Source: Mactra quadrangularis (Eukaryota > Mollusca > Bivalvia > Venerida > Mactridae). Taken from it: a stretch of DNA of 64,000 nt. The position numbers and the translations under genes were made by a program. Under the pieces are notes generated by a model that did no database searches, was not told the DNA's origin, and saw nothing but the letters and a program-made list of their open reading frames with translations. How positions within the stretch are numbered: position 1 is the first letter of the stretch; each line of letters opens with the position of its first letter. Shown piece after piece: positions 23,860 through 34,000 of this stretch. The stretch is from the NCBI GenBank assembly GCA_025267735.1, contig CM046296.1, forward strand, positions 22,036,464 to 22,100,463. Direction: 5' to 3'.

Positions 23860-24885
23860 AATCTGGGAATGATAAACAAATACATGTATATTGTATATAC
23901 ATATGAATATATCAATAATGATCAAAGTATAGTGTAAATATATGAATACATCAATAATGATAAAAAACATAGTGTAAATTTATGAATATATGAATAAGAA
24001 ACAAATAAAGTGTAAACATATGAATATATGAATGATTATCAAAATATAGTGTTAATATAGGAATATATGAATAATGATCAAATCAAAGTGTAAATAAAGG
24101 AATAAACAAATAATGATAAAAATATAGTGTAAATAAAGAAATAAATGAATAAGGATTAAATCGGGAGAAAAATACATGAATATACAATGTATATGAATAA
24201 TGGTCAAAAATATTGTAAATATAATTATTTATGAATGAGGATAGAAATTAAGTAAAAATATCTAGGAATAAACGAATGATGATCAAAACATTGCGAAAAT
24301 ATAGGAATAATGGACTTATATAATACAAATATATGAATGATGGATAAATATAGGGTAAATATATGCCTATGGGAATAATGATCAAAATATAGTATACTTA
24401 TAAGAATATATGAATGATGATAAAAATATAGCGTAAATAAAGGAATATATAAATAATGTTAAGAAATATAGGAATATATGAATAATGATCAAACAAGTGT
24501 AAATATATGAATATATGAATAATGAACAAAATATAGTGATTTATGTGAATTTATGAATAATGATTAAATAAAGTGTAGATATATGAATATATGAATGACT
24601 GTCAAAATATACTGTTAATATAGAAATATATGAATTATTGACAAAAAAGTGCTAATATATAAAATTTAAGAATAATGGACAAATATAGTGTTAATATAGG
24701 AATGATGATCCAAATATTGCGTAAAATAGCCGTATAGGAATGATTGAGAAGTTATAGTGCTGTTATAGAAATATTGGAATGATGGACAAAACATAGTGTA
24801 AATATAGGAATAAAGGTATGATTGCCAATAAAATGTGAATATAAGAATGATGGCCAAAATATAGTACATTAAATAATTTTCACTA
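23860..24885 (+). repeat. 38-bp satellite block, plus orientation
   Basis: Decayed units of the type AATGATCAAAATATAGTG, TAAATATAGGAATATATG. The orientation is the same as 14,080-20,695 and opposite to the blocks on either side. Confidence 0.88.
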
Positions 24886-24894
24886 CAAAATGAT

Positions 24895-25010
24895 AGTGTA
24901 AAAACCGTATTTTAGTACGCTATAAGAGAGTATGTTATATAGTTCGTATAAAACATACATGGTATGCTATATGGATATTACATACCTCGGTTATACTATA
25001 TATACGTTAT
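24895..25010 (-). mobile_element. Fragment of pogo-like element end, inverted
   Basis: CGCTATAAGAGAGTATGTTATATAG is the reverse-complement counterpart of about 27,240-27,290 (CAATATAACATACTCTC, TTGTAGCATACTAGAATACG), and TACCTCGGTTATA recalls the subterminal repeats. It sits exactly between plus- and minus-oriented satellite blocks, so it may mark an inversion breakpoint or an old insertion. Confidence 0.55.
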
Positions 25011-26301
25011 GTTTGTTAATAATACCTATGTTCCTATATATACGCTATATTTGTCCATCATACCTATGTTTCTATATTTGTTCACTATTTCTATTTTCCT
25101 ATATATGCACTATCTCATGATAATCATTCCTTTATTTTCGCTATATTTGTCCATCATTTATATATTCCTATATTTACGCTATAGTTTGTCAAATATCCCA
25201 ATTTTCATATATTAACACTATATTTGCCCATCATCTCAATGTTCCTATATTTTTATCATCATTCCATATATTCCTCAATTTACACTTTATTTGTCTATTG
25301 TTCTATTTTGTTCCTAAATTGATACTTTATTTTGTTTATCATTCTATATTCCTAAATTGATACTTTATTTTGTTCATCATTCTATATTCCTAAAAGGAAA
25401 CTATATTTTGTTCATCATTCTATATTCATATATTGATACTTTATTTTGTCCATCATTCTATCGTTCTATATTCCTAAATTGATACTTCATTTTGTTCATC
25501 ATTCTATATTCATATAAAGATACTTTACTTTGTTCATCATTCTATATTCCTAAATTGATACTTTATTTTGTTCATTATTCTATATTCCTAAATTGATACT
25601 TTATTTTGTTCATCATTCTACAATTATACATTGATACTTTATTTTGTTCATCATTCTATATTCCTAAATTGACACTTTATTTTGTTCATCATTCTATATT
25701 TTTAAATTGATACTTTATTTTGTTCATCATTCTATATTCCTAAATTGACACTTTATTTTGTTCATCATTCTATATTCCTAAATTGACACTTTATTTTGTT
25801 CATCATTCTATATTTTTAAATTGACACTTTATTTGTTCATCATTCTATATCCTAAATTGATACTTTATTTGTTCATCATTCTATATCCTAAATTGATACT
25901 TTATTTGTTCATCATTCTATATTCCTTAATTGACACTTTATTTTGTTCATCATTCTATATTCCTTAATTGACACTTTATTTTGTTCATCATTCTATATTT
26001 ATATTTTGATACTTTATTTTGTTCATCATTCTATATCCTAAATTGATACTTTATTTGTTCATCATTCTATATTCCTTAATTGACACTTTATTTTGTTCAT
26101 CATTCTATATTCATATATTGATACTTTATTTTGTTCACCTTTCCTATATTTCTATATTGATACTTTATTTTCTTATTATAGTTCATTCCTACATTGACAC
26201 TATATTTTGTCCATCTTTCTTTGATCTTATATTGACACTTAATTTTGTCCATCATTCCTTAAATTGATAGCATATATTTATTCCATCATTCCTTATATTG
26301 A
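25011..26301 (-). repeat. 38-bp satellite block, inverted orientation
   Basis: Very regular from about 25,290: ATTGATACTTTATTTTG, TTCATCATTCTATATTCCTAA, period 36-38 bp, about 26 units, with single-base length variants (CCTAAA/CCTTAA). The left 280 bp are more degenerate. The block is cut at 26,302 by the transposon TIR. Confidence 0.93.
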
Positions 26302-26389
26302 TACAGTAAAACGCGGATATAACATACCCGCTGGGCCATAGAAAAAACGTATGTTATAACCGAGGTTTGTATTTAAAATAGCATACTAA

Positions 26390-27235
26390 GTGCACTGAAC
26401 AAAAGTTCTTACCGATCATTTTTCAAATTTTGACTGGCCGATGGATCCTTTTAAAATTTTGCTGAGGTGATCTTTGAGTCATTTTCTACCGATTCGTTGG
26501 AAAAATATAATTTGATACCATCCGATGCACTCGATCGGTACACTTTTTCTCATTTTTTTACGAAATGTTCGTGTTCAAAATAGTGAGTAAATAAATTTCA
26601 CTATGCATGGATCCTTGTTAACTTCATAAAAAATAAAAAACGTAAAACATTGTACAAATGTCGATCCTGTCGGCGAGTTGTAACCTTTGTTCTTGGTCAT
26701 CGGCGTCAGTTAGAAACGATTCCCGTCCCTTGCAACATCTTCCAAAGTCGCGATCGTCGAAAAGACCCGATTAAAGTGTCATGCAACTTGAAGTAGTGAT
26801 GAACACATAAAGAGTAATAAAATTATAGCATTTTTTTTTCTATTTAAACAATACTTTTCGATATGTTTTAAAGATGTTTCCTTGAACAGCCACTCACCTG
26901 TTTGATAGAGGCTCCGGTATTCATCATTCCAATTGCTACGCCACTATCCTGCTTCGGCATTTGTGCAATGTTTTTTCGCTTATAAAGTTAACAAGGATTC
27001 ATGCAAAGTAAAATTTAATACTCACCACTCTCTATCACGAAAATTTCGAGTCAAACTGTGTAAACCTTACCCTGAGTGCCGATCGGGTGCATTGGATCGT
27101 ATGAAATTAGTTTTCCCAATAAATCGGTAGAAAATGACACAAAAATCACCTCTGCAAAATTTAATAAGGATCCATCAGTCCGTTATAAAATTATTAAAAT
27201 TTGAAAAGTGATCGGTAAGAACTTTTGTTCAGTGT
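26390..27235. repeat. Foldback: about 240-bp inverted arms
   Basis: ACTGAACAAAAGTTCTTACC near 26,395 is mirrored by GGTAAGAACTTTTGTTCAGT near 27,215. Pairing continues inward through GATGGATCCTT / AAGGATCCATC, CATTTTCTACCGAT / ATCGGTAGAAAATG, and GCACTCGATCGG / CCGATCGGGTGC to about 26,625 / 26,978 (GGATCCTTGTTAACTTCAT). The central 350 bp is unpaired and includes a CG-containing stretch at 26,655-26,775. The 65-codon open frame at 26,933-27,130 lies partly in the right arm and shows no recognisable domain. Confidence 0.8.
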
Positions 27236-27814
27236 ATGTTATATAGAACAATATAACATACTCTCTTGTAGCATACTAGAATACGTTTTTCCCATTCATT
27301 CTGAAGGGAATATCTGTTTTCTTGTTACATACATGTATGTCAATTACAATGTATTAATTAGATATCAATATGTTACAATATCAATAAAATTAGAAAAGAT
27401 ATTACTAAAACCGATTTGCATTTTTTTGAAATTTTGTAATGCAGAAACAATAAAGTCTGCTTACATTCGGTATAAACTGCATTAAGTGTCCGGATTGGCC
27501 ACTTACAGCAGGTAACGTTTGAACCAGTTTTAATAAAACTGCCTCAAACAATTCATTCTGTTATTCGTTATTTTCGTACAATTTTGTTTTGTCAACATAA
27601 CGGTGTTGAATAAATTCCTTTATTTAAAAACAGAATTACAGCGTGTGTATCACTACATTTTGTAGTTATAACATCTTAAAGAAAGTTTAAAATTGCAACA
27701 ATCCTTTAATTTTGATGACAGATTCGATAAATTACATACGTGGTAACGAAACTCGACACGGCCGCCATTTTGTTAATGGAGATGCTTAAAAAGTCGTATT
27801 CCGTTTATTTTTCT

Positions 27815-29390
27815 ACGGAGCCCTAAAATGACATTTTGAAATACTGTTTTTATTATCACAACCATTTCGTTCAAACGTAATATGATTTCGTTTATTCAAA
27901 ATATTATTTCCAAATAATTATGACGTTTTTTTCGAAATAATTATTTCGTTTTATCGAAACAGTATTTCGTTGATACGAAATATTATTTCGAAAATACGCA
28001 ATATTATTTCGTTAAATCGAAATAATTATTTCGTTTTTTTTTTAAATAAATATTATTTCGTTTTATCAAAGAAATATCATTTCGTTTAAAAGAAAAGGAA
28101 ATAACGTTTTTCGAAATAATTCTTTCGTTTTTCGAAATATTATTTCGTTTTTTACGAAAAAATATTTCGAATTTTCGAAATAATAAAATTCAAATTAACG
28201 AAATAATTATTTCGAAAAAACGAAAAAATTATTTCGAAAAAAACCGAAATGATATTTCAAAAAAGAACAAATAATACTATTTCGAAAAAAACGAAGTAAT
28301 CATTTCGTTTCATCGAAATAATTATTTTGAATTAACGAAATAATATTATGTTTAAACGAAAAAATATTTCGAAAAAACGAAATAATTATTTCGTTTAAAT
28401 TTCGAAATAATTATTTCGTTTTATTTTCGAAATAATATTATTTCGTTTTTCGAAAAAAATGTTATTTCGTTTTATCGAAAAAAATTTATTACGTTTTATC
28501 AAAAAAAATATTATGTTTTTCGAAATCATTATTTTATCTTATCGAATTATTATTTTGTTTTTATGAAATAATATTTCGAATTTTCGAAATAATTTATTCG
28601 TTTATTCGAAATGATTATTTCGAAAATACGAACAAATTATTGCGAAAAAAAGTAATATTTAAAAAACCAAATAATATCATTTCGGAAAAAAGTAGAATAA
28701 TTATTTCGTTTTATCAAAATAAATATTTTGATTTAACGAAGTAATACTACGTTTAAACGAAATAATATTTCGGTAAAATAATTTATTACGTTTTTTTCGA
28801 AATAATTATTTCGATTTTTCTAAATAATATTATTTCGATTTTTCGAAATAATATTATTTCGATTTTTCTAAATAATTATTTCGTTTATACGTAATATTAT
28901 TTCGTTTAATCGAAATAATACTTCGGAAAAAAAACGAAATAATATTTCGTTTAAACGAAAAACGAAATAATATTTCGAATAAACGAAAAAATTATTTCGA
29001 AAAAGCGAAAAAAATATTTCGAATAAATTATTTTGATATAACGAAATACTATAACTTTTAAACGAATATATATAAAACGAATAAACCAATATTTGGTTTA
29101 AACGATTTGATTTAAATTTCGATAATCGAAATAATTATTTCGAAATAAAACAAAAAAGTTATTTCGATTTTTTAATGATATTATTTCGATTTTTCGAAAT
29201 AATTATGTCGTTTATAAGTAATATTATTTCGAAAAATCCAAATAATATTTGAAAAAAAAACGAAATAATATTTCGTTTAAACGTTAAAATATTTCGTAAA
29301 AACGAAATAATATTACGTTTAAACGAAATAGTTGTAATAATAAAAAAGTATTTCAAAATGTCACTTTAGGGGCTCCGTATTTTTCGGAAT
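27815..29390. mobile_element. TTTCG palindromic element with inverted ends
   Basis: The left end CGGAGCCCTAAAATGACATT (about 27,817) with GAAATACTGTTTTTATTAT is inverted at the right end: TCAAAATGTCACTTTAGGGG, CTCCGTA (about 29,352-29,380). Between them lies about 1.45 kb of TTTCG/CGAAA-rich interleaved palindromes (27,865-29,345). It is nested inside the pogo-like element. It has no coding capacity, and the family is unknown to me. The inverted homology extends a little outside the quoted ends (CCGT...TTTTTC), so exact termini are uncertain. Confidence 0.7.
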
Positions 29391-29820
29391 TTAACGTGCA
29401 CAAATTAATTTATTGACGAGTTTTGCTTACAGACTTACTTTATCTTCGTATATTTTTTAAACAAAAATATCTTAAGCGCATGTTTTTAAAAGTAATTATA
29501 ATTGCTTAGCACCAAAATAAAGACAAACTTCTCAACGCCTAATTAAACAAATTGACTAAATTAATTAAGTGTTTAAGTAATTTATTTTTTGGTCTATATA
29601 GAAGGTACACGTGTCAACAATTATATGTAAATCAAAAGTATTATATCATTTGATTACACATTTGATTTCGTTTGTTTGAAGACTCAACTGGGTGGGTTTT
29701 CACACGTTCCGTTGATTATAGTACAATGTATATATTAAACATTGCTTGTGACACGCTGTTAATTTAAAAATTTATTTAACCGTGGCTGCTAAATACAGAC
29801 GCAAATTCGCGCCAAAAGTA
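29391..29820. other. Unique AT-rich interior of the pogo-like element
   Basis: Non-coding sequence containing AGAAGGTACACGTGTCA and AAGACTCAACTGGGTGGG, shared from about 29,560 onward with 23,000-23,270 of copy 1. No open frame or domain was seen. Confidence 0.6.
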
Positions 29821-30014
29821 TGTTATAAGGAATGTAAAAGAATGTTGGGACCAAACAATCGGTATGTTATAACCGAGTGTATGCTATATCCGAGTATGTT
29901 ATAACCGAGTTGATTTTAAATAGAATATATAAAGATGAAAAAAGGGCCAGAAAATATGGTATGTTGAAACCAGGTGTATGTTATAACCGAGTATGTTATA
30001 TCCAAGTTTTACTG
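29815..30014 (+). repeat. Subterminal tandem motif of the pogo-like element
   Basis: TATGTTATAACCGAG or near variants occur about five to six times in 200 bp (for example near 29,864, 29,896, 29,977 and 29,989), interleaved with GTATGTTGGGACCAAAC and TATGTTGAAACCA. The left TIR also contains GTATGTTATAACCGAGG at 26,350. Such clustered subterminal motifs often bind transposase; that role is inferred here. Confidence 0.7.
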
Positions 30015-30016
30015 TA

Positions 30017-30670
30017 CTTTATTTTGTGTATCTCACTATATTCCTATATTGCTTCTAAATTTTGTCCATCTTTCTATATTCTTAAATTGATACTATATTT
30101 TGTCTTTCATTCCTATGTTCCGATATTCATACTATATTTTTATCATTATACCTATACTCCTATATTAAAACTATATTTTGTCCATCTATCTATATTCCTA
30201 TATTTACACTGTATTCCGTCCATCATTCTTACTATCTAATGTTTACACAATGTTTTAATTATCATTCCTTTATTCATATATTTACACTTTATTGAGTCCA
30301 TCATTCCTTCATTCATATTTTTACACGTTATTGTGTCCATCATTCCTTTATTCATATATTTACACTATACTTGTCCATCATTCCTTTATTCATATATTTA
30401 CACTATATTTGTCCATCATTCCTTTATTTCAATATTTAGGCTATATTGTGTCCATCATTCCTTTATTCATATATTTACACTATATTGTGTCCATCATTCC
30501 TTTATTCATATATTTACACTATATTTGTCCATCATTCCTTTATTCATATATTTACACTATATTTGTCCATCATTCCTTTATTCATATATTTACACTATAT
30601 TTGTCCATTATTCCTTTATTTCAATATTTAGGCTATATTTTGTCCATCATTCCTTTATTTCTATATTCAT
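30017..30670 (-). repeat. 38-bp satellite block, inverted orientation
   Basis: Units of ATTCCTTTATTCATATAT, TTACACTATATTTGTCCATC with a clean 38-bp period at 30,290-30,660. The first 290 bp duplicate 23,466-23,790. Forward open frames of YLSIIPLF type are artefacts. Confidence 0.93.
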
Positions 30671-30679
30671 ACATGATTA

Positions 30680-30764
30680 GGAACATTGGCATGACGGACA
30701 AATATAATGTAAATATAGGAATATAGGATTAATGATCAAAATACAGTTTGAATATAGAAATATA
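30680..30764 (+). repeat. Short plus-oriented remnant of the 38-bp satellite
   Basis: GACGGACAAATATAATGTAA and AATGATCAAAATACAG restore the plus orientation of the 14-20-kb array for about two units before the Tc1-like end. Confidence 0.75.
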
Positions 30765-31070
30765 CAGTACCCACCAAAAGTTTGGAGACATATTTACTTT
30801 GTAGGCCTACTGCTTAGCTTTTATCTAAAGTTTGATAACTGTTTATTTTGAAATGCTTCGTAGCTTTACATTACTTTTTGGTTATCTATATAGTTATAAC
30901 TGAGGCTACAAAAAAAGCGTTAAAGCTACGTTATGGAAAATAATTATAATAAATATGGTTTTAGAGACTTTATGATATCAGATACAAAATCTTATATATG
31001 TTTTGCATTAATTTATGAAATTTGTTTTCATTTAATCACAAACCACACTTCAGTATACACAAAATAATGA
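30765..31070 (+). mobile_element. Tc1/mariner-like left end, truncated
   Basis: CAGTACCCACCAAAAGTTTG at 30,765, preceded by TA, has the CAGTnCnnnnCAAAAGTTTnGAnAC form typical of Tc1-like TIRs. About 300 bp of AT-rich sequence follow, with no transposase frame and no matching right TIR before the 180-bp satellite begins. It is probably a solo or truncated non-autonomous copy cut by the satellite. Confidence 0.65.
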
Positions 31071-31077
31071 TTCTACA

Positions 31078-34000
31078 AAAATGCATATACAGAGTCTATG
31101 GAGCGTAGACAAGGGCGCGTAACTCGCCCAAAACGGGTCCTAGCCGGCTCGGTTCGAGACCCAGGCCGCCGGGTCGGTGTTCGGGGTTGGGTCCGAGCCA
31201 GAAACCTGAAGTAGGTCACCATTGTTTACATAATTTATTACTTTGTGCATATACATACAGTACATATACAGAGTCTATGGAGCGTAGACAAGGGCGCGTA
31301 ACTCTCCCCAAAACGGGTCTTAGCCGGCTCGGTTCGAGACCCAGGCCGCCGGGTCGGTGTTCGGGGTTGGGTCCGAGCCAGAAACCGGAAGTAGGTCACC
31401 ATTGTTTACATAATTTTTTACTATGTGCATGTACATATAGTACATATACAGAGTCTATGGAGCGTAGACAAGGGCGCGTAACTCGCCCCAAAACGGGTCC
31501 TAGCCGGCTCGGTTCGAGACCCAGGCCGCCGGGTCGGTGTTCGGGGTTGGGTCCGAGCCAGAAACCGGAAGTAGGTCACCATTGTTTACATAATTTTTTA
31601 CTATGTGCATGTACATATAGTACATATACAGAGTCTATGGAGCGTAGACAAGGGCGCGTAACTCGCCCCAAAACGGGTCCGAGCCGTCTCGGTTCGAGAC
31701 CCAGGCCGCCGGGTCGGTGTTCGGGGTTGGGTCCGAGCCAGAAACCGGAAGTAGGTCACCATTGTTTACATAATTTTTTACTATGTGCATGTACATATAG
31801 TGCATATACAGAGTCTATGGAGCGTAGACAAGGGCGCGTAACTCGCCCCAAAACGGGTCCTAGCCGGCTCAGTTCGAGACTTAGACCGCCGGGTTTGTGT
31901 TCGGGGTTGGGTCCGAGCCAGAAACTGGAAGTAGGTCACCATTGTTTACATAATTTTTTACTATGTGCATGTACATATAGTGCATATACAGAGTCTATGG
32001 AGCGTAGACAAGGGCGCGTAACTCGCCCCAAAACGGGTCCTAGCCGGCTCGGTTCGAGACCCAGGCCGCCGGGTCGGTGTTCGGGGTTGGGTCCGAGCCA
32101 GAAACCGGAAGTAGGTCACCATTGTTTACATAATTTTTTACTATGTGCATGTACATATAGTACATATACAGAGTCTATGGAGCGTAGACAAGGGCGCGTA
32201 ACTCGCCCCAAAACGGGTCCTAGCCGGCTCGGTTCGAGACCCAGGCCGCCGGGTCGGTGTTCGGGGTTGGGTCCGAGCCAGAAACCGGAAGTAGGTCACC
32301 ATTGTTTACATAATTTTTTACTATGTGCATGTACATATAGTGCATATACAGAGTCTATGGAGCGTAGACAAGGGCGCGTAACTCGCCCCAAAACGGGTCC
32401 TAGCCGGCTCGGTTCGAGACCCAGGCCGCCGGGTCGGTGTTCGGGGTTGGGTCCGAGCCAGAAACCGGAAGTAGGTCACCATTGTTTACATAATTTTTTA
32501 CTATGTGCATGTACATATAGTACATATACAGAGTCTATGGAGCGTAGACAAGGGCGCGTAACTCGCCCCAAAACGGGTCCTAGCCGTCTCGGTTCGAGAC
32601 CCAGGCCGCCGGGTCGGTGTTCGGGGTTGGGTCCGAGCCAGAAACCGGAAGTAGGTCACCATTGTTTACATAATTTTTTACTACATGTTGTATGTGCATG
32701 TACATATAGTGCATATACAGAGTCTATGGAGCGTAGACAAGGGCGCGTAACTCGCCCCAATACGGGTCCTAGCCGGCTCGGTTCGAGACCCAGACCGCCG
32801 GGTCGGTGTTCGGGGTTGGGTCCGAGCCAGAAACTGGAAGTAGGTCACCATTGTTTACATAATTTTTTACTATGTGCATGTACATATAGTACATATACAG
32901 AGTCTATGGAGCGTAGACAAGGGCGCGTAACTCGCCCCAAAACGGGTCCTAGCCGGCTCGGTTCGAGACCCAGGCCGCCGGGTCGGTGTTCGGGGTTGGG
33001 TCCGAGCCAGAAACCGGAAGTAGGTCACCATTGTTTACATAATTTTTTACTATGTGCATGTACATATAGTACATATACAGAGTCCATGGAGCGTAGACAA
33101 AGGCGCGTAACTCGCCCCAAAACGGGTCCTAACCGGCTCGGTTCGAGACCCAGGCCGCTGGGTCGGTGTTCGGGGTTGGGTCCGAGCCAGAAACCGGAAG
33201 TAGGTCACCATTGTTTACATAATTTTTTACTATGTGCATGTACATATAGTGCATATACAGAGTCTATGGAGCGTAGACAAGGGCGCGTAACTCGCCCCAA
33301 AACGGGTCCTAGCCGGCTCGGTTCGAGACCCAGGCCGCCGGGTCGGTGTTCGGGGTTGGGTCCGAGCCAGAAACCGGAAGTAGGTCACCATTGTTTACAT
33401 AATTTTTTACTATGTGCATGTACATATAGTACATATACAGAGTCTATGGAGCGTAGACAAGGGCGCGTAACTCGCCCCAAAACGGGTCCTAGCCGTCTCG
33501 GTTCGAGACCCAGGCCGCCGGGTCGGTGTTCGGGGTTGGGTCCGAGCCAGAAACCGGAAGTAGGTCACCATTGTTTACATAATTTTTTACTATGTGCATG
33601 TACATATAGTACATATACAGAGTCTATGGAGCGTAGACAAGGGCGCGTAACTCGCCCCAAAACGGGTCCTAGCCGGCTCGGTTCGAGACCCAGGCCGCCG
33701 GGTCGGTGTTCGGGGTTGGGTCCGAGCCAGAAACCGGAAGTAGGTCACCATTGTTTACATAATTTTTTACTATGTGCATGTACATATAGTGCATATACAG
33801 AGTCTATGGAGCGTAGACAAGGGCGCGTAACTCGCCCCAAAACGGGTCCTAGCCGGCTCGGTTCGAGACCCAGGCCGCCGGGTCGGTGTTCGGGGTTGGG
33901 TCCGAGCCAGAAACCGGAAGTAGGTCACCATTGTTTACATAATTTTTTACTATGTGCATGTACATATAGTACATATACAGAGTCAATGGAGCGTAGACAA

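Larger units (their letters stand above)
26304..30014 (+). mobile_element. Pogo/Tigger-like non-autonomous element, 3.7 kb, composite
   Basis: The left TIR begins CAGTAAAACGCGGATATAAC at 26,304. The right end (29,995-30,014) is its imperfect inverse, reading in reverse complement CAGTAAAACTTGGATATAAC. Both ends are flanked by TA, the target duplication of the Tc1/mariner/pogo superfamily. CAGTnnAACnnnGnTATAAC ends are typical of Tigger/Jerky-type elements (family knowledge). No transposase frame is present: the interior is a foldback (to about 27,300), unique non-coding sequence, a TTTCG palindromic block and a subterminal repeat region. It sits inside the 38-bp satellite. Confidence 0.75.
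27411..30310 (+). repeat. Segmental duplication, copy 2
   Basis: Aligns with 21,088-23,790 in the same orientation, offset about 6.3-6.55 kb. Relative to copy 1 it has an extra stretch of about 100 bp at 27,613-27,712 and about 170 bp at about 29,390-29,560. It lacks the nested 21,955-22,735 palindrome. Confidence 0.85.

Noticed and set aside
26933..27130. 65-codon frame inside the foldback as a transposase remnant
   Set aside because: It lies partly in the inverted arm, has no DDE-type motif, and is too short to assign.
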